Shown piece after piece: positions 35,295 to 44,000 of a stretch of 64,000 bases of DNA; positions within the stretch are counted from its first letter, which is position 1, and every line of letters starts with the position of its first letter. The notes beneath the pieces were generated by a model. It had not been told where the DNA came from, did not search any database, and saw only the letters and a list, made by a program, of their open reading frames with translations. Both the position numbers and the translations under genes were made by a program. The stretch spans positions 6,244,001 through 6,308,000 of the forward strand of contig NZ_CP064689.1 of assembly GCF_023100945.1 (NCBI RefSeq), in the 5' to 3' direction. This DNA comes from Bradyrhizobium sp. 200. GTDB lineage: Bacteria > Pseudomonadota > Alphaproteobacteria > Rhizobiales > Xanthobacteraceae.

Positions 35295-36281
35295 CTATTC
35301 CGCCTTGATGCCGGCCTCGGCAATCAACTTGCCCCATTTCACGCTTTCGCTCTGGATGAATTTCGCAAAAGCGTCGGCCGAGGTGGGCTTGGGTTCGGCG
35401 CCGAGACCGCGGATTTTCTCGATCGCCGCGGGATCGCTCAATGCCTTTACGAAGGCGGCATTGAGCGTGTTGACGACGTCGGGCGGCGTGCCGGCGGGCG
35501 CGACGACACCAAACCAGCCGACGGATTCGAATTCGCTCAGCCCCTGCTCGGCCAACGTCGGCACATCGGGCAGGAAGACGACGCGCTTGGCGGCGGAAAC
35601 CCCTAGCGCCTTCAATTTGCCGTCGCCGATCAATTGCTTGGATGCGGGAATATCCAGCACCGCAAGCGGAATATGGCCCGCGAGAACGTCCGTCGTGGCC
35701 GGCGCGGTGCCGCGATAGGCGATCAGTTGAATTCCGACACCGGCCTTTTGCGCAAACAGGGCCGAGGTCAGGTGCATCGCGGTGCCGTTGCCGCCATGGC
35801 CGATCGACAGGCCCTGCGGCTGCGCCTTGGCCTTGGCAATGAGGTCTGCGACCGAAGCGATGGCCGATTGTTGCGAGGACACCAGCACGAACGGAATTTC
35901 CGCCAGCAAGGTGACCGGCGCCAGATCCTTGATCGGATCGAACGACATCGCCGCGCGATTGAGGTGGGGATTGACGGTCAGCACGCCGGCCGCGGCCACG
36001 CCGAGCGTGTAGCCGTCGGGAGCCGACTGCGCCACGGCCCCGATCCCGATATTGCCGCCCGCCCCTGCCCGGTTCTCGATGACAACAGGCTGACGCAGCG
36101 CTTCCGACAATGCCGGCTGAAGGGCGCGGATCACGATATCGGCACTGCCGCCGGGCGGAAACGTCACGATGATCTTGATCGGCTGATCAGGATATGCGTT
36201 TGCTGTTTCAATCGCCGATAATGACAACGACAAGGCGGCAACAAGGGCCCCGATCAAGGCTCGCCGGATCGACGGAAACAT
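35295..36281 (-). CDS. TctC/Bug-family tripartite tricarboxylate transporter substrate-binding protein
   Basis: 328 residues with a signal peptide (RALIGALVAALSLSLSAIETANA) and the Bug fold: YPDQPIKIIVTFPPGGSADIVIR, VIENRAGAGGNIGIGAVAQSAPDGYTLG, LSIGHGGNGTAMHLTSALFA, VPTLAEQGLSEFE and VVNTLNAAFVKAL. It binds a small carboxylate in the periplasm. No TctA/TctB membrane genes are nearby, so it is an orphan. ATG 36281 has GGGAGA upstream. It is divergent from the flavin monooxygenase gene. Confidence 0.93.
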   Translation of the reverse strand: MFPSIRRALIGALVAALSLSLSAIETANAYPDQPIKIIVTFPPGGSADIVIRALQPALSEALRQPVVIENRAGAGGNIGIGAVAQSAPDGYTLGVAAAGVLTVNPHLNRAAMSFDPIKDLAPVTLLAEIPFVLVSSQQSAIASVADLIAKAKAQPQGLSIGHGGNGTAMHLTSALFAQKAGVGIQLIAYRGTAPATTDVLAGHIPLAVLDIPASKQLIGDGKLKALGVSAAKRVVFLPDVPTLAEQGLSEFESVGWFGVVAPAGTPPDVVNTLNAAFVKALSDPAAIEKIRGLGAEPKPTSADAFAKFIQSESVKWGKLIAEAGIKAE

Positions 36282-36363
36282 GCAGGTCTCCCGATGAATT
36301 TTTTTATGGCGATCAGTTATGCATGATCGTCCCAGCGCAGCAAGCGACAAGGCGGCGAGCAAC

Positions 36364-38016
36364 ATGGTGAAGACCAGCGTTCTCGTGGTAGGGGCCGGTC
36401 CGGTTGGCCTCACGCTCGCCATGGACCTCGCGCAGCGGGGAATATCCGTCACCGTCGTGGAAACGCGCTCCGCCGCGGAACCGCCGAGCGTGAAATGCAA
36501 CCATGTCTCGTCGCGTTCGATGGAGATTTTTCGCAGGCTCGGGCTGGCGCAGAAGCTGCGCGATACCGGACTGCCGGCCGACTACCCCAACGATTGTTCT
36601 TACCGCACCACGGCAACCGGCATCGAGCTTTCCCGCATCCTGATCCCCTGCCGGCGCGATCGCTACACCGCCACCGGCGGGCCCGATACCGATTGGCCGA
36701 CAGCCGAGCCGCCGCACCGCATCAACCAGATCTACATGGAACCCGTGCTGTTCGCGCACACGGCTGATATCGACGGGCTTCAGATCTTGAACCGCACCGC
36801 GTTCGAGGATTTCAGCGAAGGCAATGACGGCGTCGTCGCGACCGTCCGGAATCTCGACAGCGGGACCACCTCGCAGATTCATGCCGATTTCATCGTCGGC
36901 TGCGACGGGGCACGTTCGCTCGTGCGCAAGGCCATCGACGCCAATCTGCAGGGCACGCCGATCATCCAGCGCGTGCAATCGACCTATATACACGCGCCCG
37001 GACTGCTCGCCCTGATGGACCAGCCCGCCTGGATGACGCTGTCGCTCAATCCGCGGCGCTGCGGCACGGTGGTTGCGATCGATGGCCGCGAGAAATGGCT
37101 GGTTCACAACCACCTCAACCGGGAAGACGAAACTTTCGAGTCGGTCGATCGCGACGCCTCGATCCGCGCCATCCTCGGCGTCGGCGCTGATTTCGACTAC
37201 GATATCCTGAGCAAGGAGGACTGGGTCGGCCGCCGCCTGGTCGCCGACCGGTTTCGCAAGGGACGCGCGTTCATCTGCGGGGACGCCGCGCATTTGTGGA
37301 TGCCCTATGCCGGCTACGGCATGAATGCCGGCATCGCTGACGCGACCAACCTCGCTTGGTTGCTCGCGGCCCATCTGGAAGGATGGGCCGACATCGCGAT
37401 CCTCGATGCCTATGAAGCCGAGCGCCTTCCGATCACCGAACAGGTATCCCGCTTTGCCATGGACATGGCGGGCAAGGTCCTGAGCCAGCGCCGCACCGTT
37501 CCCGATGAAATCGAGCAGCCGGGGCCGCAAGGCGACGCCGTCCGCAAGCAGGTGGGGCAAGCCGCCTATGACCTGAACGTGCAGCAATATTGCTGCGCCG
37601 GCCTCAATTTCGGTTATTTCTACGATCGCTCCCCGATCATCGCCTATGACGGCGCCGAGCAGCCGGGTTTTACGATGGCGGACTTCACGCCGTCCTCGAC
37701 GCCGGGCTGCCGGCTTCCATTCGCAAGACTATCCGACGGCCGGCCGGTTTATGACGCGCTCGGCCCCGGCTACACGCTGCTGCGCTACGATCCGGATGTA
37801 GCGGTTGCGCCACTGGCTGACGCGATGCGCGCCAATGGCGTGCCGTTTTCGATCGTCGATATTCCCAAAGGCGAAGTGCAGCCGCCCGACGGCCGCAAAC
37901 TCATCCTTGCGCGCACCGATCAGCACGTTGCCTGGCGCGGCGACGCGCTCCCTGACGATCCCGCACACCTCGTCGGCAAGCTGCTCGGCCGAAGCTTCAA
38001 CCTCGGTCCGGGTTGA
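36364..38016 (+). CDS. FAD-dependent aromatic-ring monooxygenase (phenol hydroxylase/MhpA-like)
   Basis: The 550-residue flavoprotein belongs to the para-hydroxybenzoate hydroxylase group. It starts MVKTSVLVVGAGPVGLTLAMDLAQ (Rossmann), has GCDGARSLVRKAI (the DG motif) near residue 180 and GDAAHLWMPYAGYGMNAGIADATNLAWLL near 310-340, and a C-terminal thioredoxin-like part. The N-terminal side has SRSMEIFRRLGLAQKLRD. It would hydroxylate an aromatic ring with NADPH and O2; substrate unknown. ATG 36364 is chosen for the normal N terminus; an in-frame ATG 36319 is possible. The EamA exporter follows after 6 bp. Confidence 0.9.
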   Translation: MVKTSVLVVGAGPVGLTLAMDLAQRGISVTVVETRSAAEPPSVKCNHVSSRSMEIFRRLGLAQKLRDTGLPADYPNDCSYRTTATGIELSRILIPCRRDRYTATGGPDTDWPTAEPPHRINQIYMEPVLFAHTADIDGLQILNRTAFEDFSEGNDGVVATVRNLDSGTTSQIHADFIVGCDGARSLVRKAIDANLQGTPIIQRVQSTYIHAPGLLALMDQPAWMTLSLNPRRCGTVVAIDGREKWLVHNHLNREDETFESVDRDASIRAILGVGADFDYDILSKEDWVGRRLVADRFRKGRAFICGDAAHLWMPYAGYGMNAGIADATNLAWLLAAHLEGWADIAILDAYEAERLPITEQVSRFAMDMAGKVLSQRRTVPDEIEQPGPQGDAVRKQVGQAAYDLNVQQYCCAGLNFGYFYDRSPIIAYDGAEQPGFTMADFTPSSTPGCRLPFARLSDGRPVYDALGPGYTLLRYDPDVAVAPLADAMRANGVPFSIVDIPKGEVQPPDGRKLILARTDQHVAWRGDALPDDPAHLVGKLLGRSFNLGPG

Positions 38017-38022
38017 TCCCGC

Positions 38023-38901
38023 ATGGCGGAGGTACGCTCCCAGCATCGCTTGGGCATTGCCCTTGTCGTCGCCGCCGCCATCGCCTGGAGCACCGCGCCG
38101 TTCTTCACGCGGCTGCTTCCCTATGACTCCTGGACCATCCTGTTCTGGCGCGGATTGTTCGGCGGCGGCCTGATCATGGTCCTGATGGTGCTGTTGCAAG
38201 GTCGCGCCGGCCTGCGGGATCTGGCCAGGATGGACAAGAACGGCTGGCTCGTCGCGTCGCTGTCGACATTGGCGATGATCGCCTTCATCCCTTCGCTGCA
38301 ACTCACGAACGTGTCCAATGTGGCCATCATCATCGCGACGGGTCCCTTCCTCGCGGCGGCGCTGGCCTGGATATGGCTGCGGGAAATTCCCCACCTGCGA
38401 ACCATGCTGGCGAGCATCGTGGCGCTCTGCGGCGTCATGATCATCGTCGGTAGCGCACGCACCGGCTCCGACATCCTCGGTATCGCCCTCGCCTGCTTCA
38501 TGGCGCTGGCGATCGCTGCGATGACGGTGATGGTACGGCGGCACAAGAATACATCGATGGTCGCCGCTGCAGCGATGTCGAACATCCTGGGCAGCGTTAT
38601 CAGCGTTCCCTTCGCCCACGGAATAGCAGCGATAACCGGCTTCGACCTGCTCATTCTCGCGATGTTCGGATGCTTTCAGGTCGCCCTCGGCCTCACGCTG
38701 TTCTTCCTCGGCTCGCGCCTGCTGCCGTCAGGCCAGGCGGCCCTGATCTCGACGCTGGAGACGCCGCTGATGCCGTTCTGGATATGGGTGGGATTTGGCG
38801 AGGTACCGACATTGCGGGTTCTCCTCGGCGGCGCCCTGGTGATGGGCGCCGTCATTGCCGACATCATCGGCGATAGCCGGACGCAGCGGCCGTCAAGGTG
38901 A
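38023..38901 (+). CDS. EamA/DMT-family transporter
   Basis: 292 residues with ten predicted helices in two EamA halves: LGIALVVAAAIAWSTAPFFTRLLPYDSWTILFWRGLFGGG at the start, and the second half after VMIIVGSARTGSD. DMT transporters usually export small metabolites or amino acids. It begins 6 bp after the monooxygenase stop, so the two genes form a probable operon: modification followed by efflux or uptake of the same compound. Confidence 0.9.
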   Translation: MAEVRSQHRLGIALVVAAAIAWSTAPFFTRLLPYDSWTILFWRGLFGGGLIMVLMVLLQGRAGLRDLARMDKNGWLVASLSTLAMIAFIPSLQLTNVSNVAIIIATGPFLAAALAWIWLREIPHLRTMLASIVALCGVMIIVGSARTGSDILGIALACFMALAIAAMTVMVRRHKNTSMVAAAAMSNILGSVISVPFAHGIAAITGFDLLILAMFGCFQVALGLTLFFLGSRLLPSGQAALISTLETPLMPFWIWVGFGEVPTLRVLLGGALVMGAVIADIIGDSRTQRPSR

Positions 38902-39082
38902 ACGGACGCGTACTCAAATCCGGATTCGTACGCGTGGCTCAATGTCCGCCTCGGTCCGAAAGCGACGGAAGTGCTGCATCGCCGCGAAATGACGCGATGG
39001 GCCAGCAACGGACATCGCTCGGAACGCTCCGCAGATCCGTTTCGGGCCACGAACGGACATCCATGTGATGGTTAGGCTACGC
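38902..39082. other. Intergenic region with scattered ATGTCCG/CGGACAT repeats
   Basis: The 180-bp gap between convergent genes contains ATGTCCG (38941-38947) and two CGGACAT copies (39013-39019, 39055-39061). This resembles dispersed relics common in bradyrhizobial genomes. No gene is seen. Confidence 0.5.
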
Positions 39083-40282
39083 TCACGCCTCGAAAACCAA
39101 TCGAGTTCCGGTGTACGAGCGTAAGAGCTTTGTCGGCATCGCAGCTCGCGCGGTTTCGTAAAAAGGCTCCCCTGTGCAATGCAGCGGAATCACGAAAGTC
39201 GGATCGATTTCCTGGAGTGCCTTGACCGTATCTCGAACGTAGTCCTCTTGATAGGGCGCGAGATGAAAGCCCCCGATCACCGCATAAATTTTTTCCACGC
39301 CGGAGGCGGCTTGAGCTTGCTTGATCGCGTTGACCACGCCGCGATGGCTGCATGAGGTTAGGACGACAAGCCCCCGTCCTTTCAGATTGAACGCCGTCGC
39401 GATCTCGTGCTGAAACTGATCCGGTACGACCGGCGCAGCACGTTCCGCCTCGCTGAGGCGCTCGGGATAACAGCCGATGCCGCGGTCGAAACCAATGGTC
39501 ATTGTGCTCGGTGACAGCACCTTCTCGAAGGTCTTCTGATTGATCTGCCCCGTGGCCACGGCGTGATCCGCAACCAGGGCAGGTTTGTCCGCGACGGTTA
39601 CGGCGATGTCGGCTGCCTCGAGTGCTTTGCGGTCGATGACACCGAAGCTGCCCCGCACCGGCGGGCCAGTCCACTCGCGCGCGCAGAAGCATCCTTCGCC
39701 GCCGACAAACAACGGCAGTTTGGGTTTTAGCTTGCCACTGTGCGCCTGCAAGAAACCAACGAGACCGCCAAAGTGGTCCTGATGCCCGTGGCTGAGCACA
39801 AGTGCGTCGATGGCCGCGGGATCAATGCCAAGAAGATTCGTGTTGTTGAGAAGTGCCTCCGGCGTGAAACCGAAATCGACCAGGATATTGCGCGTCTCGT
39901 TGCCGCGTCGCGACTCGACCTGCATCGCAAGGCCGAATTCGCTGACCAACGTTCTGCGCGGCGGCTTCTCGCTAAGACCCCAGCCAAAGTGCTGGACATC
40001 GAGGTTGGGCAGCTTTCTGCTCGGAGCGACAGCGAACTGATAGCTATCGATCACTATCCGGACTGCCACGCGGTCGAGCTCAGGCAATGATCCGGTCACG
40101 GCCTCGGCCCTGACTGGCTTCGAGCCACCGAGGATCGTAGCAAGTATCAGGCTTAAGACACTGGCGCCTCCGCCGCAGACAAATGCTCGCCGCCCAACCT
40201 CGTCGCAGAAAAACTGCCGCCGAGGCGCCTGAGGCCCTGTTTGTGATAGCGCGATTGAAGCTGAGGTGTAATCGATAGCCAT
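39083..40282 (-). CDS. Tat-exported MBL-fold metallo-hydrolase
   Basis: 399 residues. A twin-arginine-type signal (GRRAFVCGGGASVLSLILATIL) is preceded by an unusual 30-residue leader. The MBL domain has DALVLSHGHQDHFGGLVGFL (zinc ligands), IGCYPERL, VVLTSCSHRGVVNAI, and VIPLHCTGEPF with further His ligands. The order resembles archaeal-type dihydropteroate synthase-like MBL proteins and methanopterin-related hydrolases; substrate unknown. ATG 40282 (MAIDYTSASI) has GGGAGG upstream. A decayed transposase piece separates it from the next gene. Confidence 0.85.
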   Translation of the reverse strand: MAIDYTSASIALSQTGPQAPRRQFFCDEVGRRAFVCGGGASVLSLILATILGGSKPVRAEAVTGSLPELDRVAVRIVIDSYQFAVAPSRKLPNLDVQHFGWGLSEKPPRRTLVSEFGLAMQVESRRGNETRNILVDFGFTPEALLNNTNLLGIDPAAIDALVLSHGHQDHFGGLVGFLQAHSGKLKPKLPLFVGGEGCFCAREWTGPPVRGSFGVIDRKALEAADIAVTVADKPALVADHAVATGQINQKTFEKVLSPSTMTIGFDRGIGCYPERLSEAERAAPVVPDQFQHEIATAFNLKGRGLVVLTSCSHRGVVNAIKQAQAASGVEKIYAVIGGFHLAPYQEDYVRDTVKALQEIDPTFVIPLHCTGEPFYETARAAMPTKLLRSYTGTRLVFEA

Positions 40283-40583
40283 TGCTAACCTCCCGTTCTG
40301 CCAACTACGAGGCCATAAACAGAAGGCGCGGGACCGCACGGGTTCGTTCCGGAAGGTCGGGCGTCTCAAGTCAACTATGATCTTATCAACTTGCTGCTCG
40401 GTCAAGAAAGATGTCGGCCTGAGCTCTGACTTGTCGATCTGGCAGAGCTACTGCCCTTCCCGACGGGTCGATTCGAGTAGCGGCTCGCGACATGTCCGGT
40501 TGGGGTCATTTTCGACCGATTCAACCGGTTTCGCTTGCCGGTTCATGCCTGCGTCGCCCCGAAAGCGGACCTGATGCCGGGGT
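40283..40583. other. Intergenic region upstream of the MBL gene
   Basis: About 300 bp with no intact gene. It includes ATGTCCGGTTGGGG and CCGAAAGCGGACC, relatives of the repeat relics at 38941-39061. No promoter can be named with confidence. Confidence 0.45.
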
Positions 40584-40660
40584 GACAAGCCGCAGCCAAC
40601 TACCTGGCCTTCATCCAGCTCGCATCAATACGGCTGTGGCTTCGCGTTAACGAGTTCACC
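40584..40660 (+). pseudogene. C-terminal scrap of an IS5-family transposase
   Basis: The + strand reads ANYLAFIQLASIRLWLRVNE, which matches the conserved C terminus of IS5-type transposases. A one-base deletion just before (GACAAGC-CGCAGCC, expected Asp-Lys-Leu-Ala-Ala) breaks the frame, and nothing else of the element is present. It is therefore a short relic. Confidence 0.6.
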
Positions 40661-40666
40661 CCCTCC

Positions 40667-41947
40667 TCACCGCACCGCGAACGGCGCCTGGTAGGGCCGG
40701 CCGAACGGTACGCCGTTGACGACGGTCTGCACCGGCTTGAGCAGCAGCTTGCCCTCGCGCTTGTTGTTGCGGGTGTCGACGAACGAGGTCTGCCCCTCCA
40801 CGAGCTCCATGATCGCGACGTCGCCGGGCGCGCCGATCTGCAGCGTGCCGATTTTTGGCGCGCGGTTGATGATCTTGGCCGGCGTCACGGTCGCGGCTGC
40901 GACCACCTGCTCCAATGAAAGGCCGAGCGGGATGAACTTGCTCATCACGTTCGGCAAGTAAGGCATGCCCGGCGAATTGCCGGAGAAGACATGGATGTCG
41001 GAGGAGATCGTGTCTGGCGTGCAGCCGCCGGGAAGCGCCACCTCCGCCACGGTGAAGTCGAAACTGCCGCCGCCATGGCCGACATCGAACATCACGCCGC
41101 GCTGCTTGGCGGCGAGCGCCGCCGGCAGCAGCTTGCCGTCCTGCACGATGTTGGTGAAAGCGCCGGCGATGTTCGGCGCACCGGAGTAGCAATGGGTCAG
41201 CACGTCGCCCGGCCGCAGCAGATCGAGAATCCCCGACATCAGCTCCTTGGTCTCGACGCCGCCGATATGCACCATCATCTTGGCCGGCCAGCCGCACATC
41301 TCGCAGGCCTTGATGGCGCGCTTGAGCGGCTCGAGGCCGTGCTTGGCGATCACGTTCTCCGACATCCTGACCTTCACGCCGAGCAGAAAATCCGGATTTT
41401 CGGCCAGCGCCATCGCGCAGGCTTCGACCTGCGCGTAGTCGATGTTGTAGAGCTCGGCGACCGGGAATCCCGACAGGCCGTTATTGGCGATGTGGACGAA
41501 GGCATAAATCCGCGCCCGCGATTGCGCCACGATGTAACGGCGCAGCGCAGCGAGGTTGTTAACGCCGGCATCGCCCGCCGACACCACCGTGGTGGTGGCC
41601 TGCGCCTGCACCAGTTCGTCGGCGGGAATACCGATCGCCGAGCCATAAGGATAGACATGGGAATGCAGATCGATCAGGCCGGGCGTCACCAGCTTGCCGG
41701 AGGCGTCGATCGTCTTGGCGGCACGGTCGGCGGGAATCTCGTTCTCGACCGCCTCGATCACGCCCCAGCGAATGCCGATATCGCGTTTGCCCCTGAGCGA
41801 CTGGCTGGGATCGAGCACATCGCCGCCCTTGATCACGAGATCGAACTTGTCGTTCGGCCCCATCGCGGCGTTGGCTCCGCCCGATATGGCTGCGACCGCG
41901 GCCGAGCCGGTCAAACTGAGAAAATGACGGCGTGAAACCCCGCTCAT
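40667..41947 (-). CDS. Tat-exported amidohydrolase-family protein
   Basis: 426 residues. N-terminal Tat signal MSGVSRRHFLSLTGSAAVAAIS. The TIM-barrel amidohydrolase fold shows PGLIDLHSHVYPYG (metal HxH), GVKVRMSENVI (candidate carboxylated Lys in KVR), MVHIGGV and LTHCYSGAPN (further His ligands), and ISSDIHVFSGNSPGMP (catalytic Asp). The composite-domain ends (DLVIKGGDVLDPSQ; GAPGDVAIMELVEG) are typical. Related proteins are annotated as dihydroorotase-like deacetylases; the substrate is unknown and the export to the periplasm is unusual for the fold. ATG 41947 has GGGGGAG upstream. Confidence 0.9.
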   Translation of the reverse strand: MSGVSRRHFLSLTGSAAVAAISGGANAAMGPNDKFDLVIKGGDVLDPSQSLRGKRDIGIRWGVIEAVENEIPADRAAKTIDASGKLVTPGLIDLHSHVYPYGSAIGIPADELVQAQATTTVVSAGDAGVNNLAALRRYIVAQSRARIYAFVHIANNGLSGFPVAELYNIDYAQVEACAMALAENPDFLLGVKVRMSENVIAKHGLEPLKRAIKACEMCGWPAKMMVHIGGVETKELMSGILDLLRPGDVLTHCYSGAPNIAGAFTNIVQDGKLLPAALAAKQRGVMFDVGHGGGSFDFTVAEVALPGGCTPDTISSDIHVFSGNSPGMPYLPNVMSKFIPLGLSLEQVVAAATVTPAKIINRAPKIGTLQIGAPGDVAIMELVEGQTSFVDTRNNKREGKLLLKPVQTVVNGVPFGRPYQAPFAVR

Positions 41948-42231
41948 GGCAACGCTCCCCCTGTTAATTTTTATGGCGCGATGATGCGCCGGGCATCGGC
42001 GTTCCGCAAGCAGGCCGTGCATCGTCCCACGCAAAACCAAAGGTCACGCCGATGATCCCCGAGTGGGCAGACCAGCGCGTTTTGATCCCCTGGCTCCACG
42101 CATCCGAAAAAATCGAAACTCCAACGCGCGAGCCGCGCGTATCTGAACAGGCGTTCAGAATTCTCTTGAAGCTCCGCGGGAACGTTCCCTGCGATTTGAT
42201 GTTCTATCTTCGCTCATTGAGGAGGATTGGA

Positions 42232-42462
42232 ATGAAGAGACTTGGATACGTTATCGCCGCACTTGGCGCACTCGTCATCGCGGCGCCGTCGATTGCGAGC
42301 GCCGAGACCGTCGTGATCAAGCGTGGCGGCTACCATGGTCATCATCATCATGGCTATGGCGCGCGTGCCGAATACCGAGGTCATCGCGACCGCGGCTACC
42401 ATCGCGGATGGCGGCACGGTCATCGCGACAAGGTCGTGATCATCAAGAGGCATCGCTACTGA
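42232..42462 (+). CDS. Small exported His/Gly/Arg-rich protein
   Basis: 76 residues. Signal peptide MKRLGYVIAALGALVIAAPSIASA, then a mature part of about 50 residues with HGHHHHGYG and repeated (H/R)GHRDRGYHRG units ending KVVIIKRHRY. It is strongly basic and rich in His, suited to metal or nucleic-acid/polyanion binding in the periplasm. ATG 42232 has GGAGGA at good spacing; the longer frame has no signal peptide at its front. No named family is recognised. Confidence 0.75.
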   Translation: MKRLGYVIAALGALVIAAPSIASAETVVIKRGGYHGHHHHGYGARAEYRGHRDRGYHRGWRHGHRDKVVIIKRHRY

Positions 42463-42518
42463 GTTCGAAGTGCCTGGAGTCCTGTTCTGATTGGATCAGA
42501 GCAGGACTCCAATCTTTT

Positions 42519-42570
42519 GTCTGACGCGTTTTCTTCACGCGAACCGGTATCCACTTCGCTCGAAAACGCT
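42519..42570. repeat. Well-preserved copy of 50-bp dispersed repeat, family E
   Basis: CTGACGCGTTTTCTTCACGC GAACCGG followed by TATCCACTTCGCTCGAAAACG is a repeat I recognise from many intergenic sites in Bradyrhizobium and relatives. Its complement reads CGTTTTCGAGCGAAGTGGAT. A degenerate copy is at 19553-19604. Confidence 0.85.
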
Positions 42571-42578
42571 ACGAACGG

Positions 42579-42610
42579 AAAATGGCTCCTCGCGGAGCCA
42601 TTTTCTTTGT
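42579..42610. terminator. Bidirectional-type intrinsic terminator
   Basis: AAAATGGCTCC-tcgc-GGAGCCATTTT followed on the + strand by CTTTGTTT. It lies between the convergent His-rich gene and the thiolase gene, 23 bp from the latter's stop. Confidence 0.7.
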
Positions 42611-42632
42611 TTGGAGCTGATAGCGAAAAATC

Positions 42633-43805
42633 TCAGCTATAGATCTCGAACAGGCCTGCGCCGCCCTGGCCGCCGCCGATGCACATCGTGACAACGCCCC
42701 ACTTGGCCTTGCGCCGGCGGCCTTCCTGCAGGATATGGCCGGTGAGACGCGCACCGGTCATGCCGAAGGGGTGGCCGATCGCGATCGAGCCGCCGTTGAC
42801 GTTGTACTTCTCGGGATCGATGCCGAGCTTGTCGCGCGAATAGAGGCACTGACTGGCAAAGGCTTCATTGAGCTCCCAGAGATCGATGTCGTCGATCTTC
42901 AGGCCGTGGCGCTTCAACAGCTTCGGCACGGCGTAGATCGGGCCGATGCCCATCTCGTCCGGCTCGCAGCCCGCCGCCGCCCAGGCGACGAAACGGCCCA
43001 TCGGGTTGAGGCCGCGCTTCTCGGCGTCCTTGGCTTCCATCAGCACGACCGCGGCCGCACCGTCCGAGAGCTGGCTGGCATTGCCGGCGGTGACGAACTT
43101 GCCGGGGCCCTTGACGGGCTCAAGCTTGGTGAGGCCTTCCATGGTGGTCTCGGGGCGGTTGCATTCGTCGCGGTCGACGGTGTAATCGACGATGCTTTCC
43201 GCTTTCGTCGCCTTGTCGACCACCTTCATCTTGGTCTTCATCGGGACGATTTCGTCCTTGAACTTGTTGGCCTGCTGGGCGGCCGCCATGCGGCGCTGCG
43301 ATTCCAGCGAGTACTCGTCCTGATATTCGCGGCTGAGCTTGTAGCGCTCGGCGACGATATCGGCGGTGTCGATCATCGCCATGAAGATGTCGGGCGCGGC
43401 CTTGAGCAGATCAGGATCGATCGATTCCTTGGGCGAGCCGCCGCCGGGGATCGAGATGCTTTCGACGCCGCCGGCCACAATGCAGTCGGCGCCATCAGAG
43501 CGAATCGAGTTGGCGGCCATTGCAATCGTCTGCAGGCCCGACGAACAGAAGCGGTTCACGGAAACGCCCGCGGTCGACTTGGGCATGCCGGCGAGCAATG
43601 CGGCCTGACGGCCGATATTGGGTGCGCCATGCGCGCAATTGCCGAGATAGCAGTCCTCGACATATTCCTTCTCGACACCGGCGCGCTCGACGGCGTGCTT
43701 GATGGCGTGGGCCGCCATCGACATCGGCGGGGTGATGTTGAACCCGCCACGGCCGGACTTCGCCAGCCCCGTACGTGCATAGGAAACGATGACAGCTTCA
43801 CGCAT
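42633..43805 (-). CDS. Acetyl-CoA C-acetyltransferase / 3-ketoacyl-CoA thiolase
   Basis: 390 residues of thiolase fold. Catalytic Cys in [16 protein letters not shown] (residues about 85-100), then [16 protein letters not shown], the His in [19 protein letters not shown], and the second Cys in [18 protein letters not shown]. This set is standard for thiolases acting in beta-oxidation or acetoacetyl-CoA metabolism. ATG 43805 is preceded by GGGAGG. Next upstream on the same strand is a LuxR-type regulator gene, about 195 bp away, which may control it. Confidence 0.94.
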   Translation of the reverse strand: MREAVIVSYARTGLAKSGRGGFNITPPMSMAAHAIKHAVERAGVEKEYVEDCYLGNCAHGAPNIGRQAALLAGMPKSTAGVSVNRFCSSGLQTIAMAANSIRSDGADCIVAGGVESISIPGGGSPKESIDPDLLKAAPDIFMAMIDTADIVAERYKLSREYQDEYSLESQRRMAAAQQANKFKDEIVPMKTKMKVVDKATKAESIVDYTVDRDECNRPETTMEGLTKLEPVKGPGKFVTAGNASQLSDGAAAVVLMEAKDAEKRGLNPMGRFVAWAAAGCEPDEMGIGPIYAVPKLLKRHGLKIDDIDLWELNEAFASQCLYSRDKLGIDPEKYNVNGGSIAIGHPFGMTGARLTGHILQEGRRRKAKWGVVTMCIGGGQGGAGLFEIYS

Positions 43806-43904
43806 TTTGAAGACCTCCCTTTGATGCGGCCAGTATGGACTGGAGCCCAGCCCGTGTGTAGCGAAAACCCGAATTCCGGCGGACGGAAAAGACGGGAATC
43901 GTCA

Positions 43905-43997
43905 TTAGTCCCAAGCCGGAGCAAAGCCCGGATTTGCACAACGCCAGTGCTTCGGCAAGGCCACGATCGCCGCGGGGAGCGCGCGCAACTCTCCAAT
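43905..43997 (-). pseudogene. Aldo/keto reductase 3' relic, copy A
   Basis: Right after the stop codon of the LuxR gene, in the same frame, the minus strand reads AAIVALPKHWRCANPGFAPAWD and a stop. This is the family-typical C terminus of 2,5-diketogluconate-reductase-type aldo/keto reductases (…IAALPKDxRxxNPxFAPAWD). A TTG with GGAG before it (43988) could make a 27-residue peptide, but the start is more likely fortuitous. The same tail occurs at 47493-47570. Confidence 0.6.
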
Positions 43998-44000
43998 CCG

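Noticed and set aside
43905..43988. 27-residue peptide gene after the LuxR stop
   Set aside because: The conserved tail is better explained as an aldo/keto reductase 3' relic than as an independent small gene, though the GGAG-TTG start keeps a small doubt.
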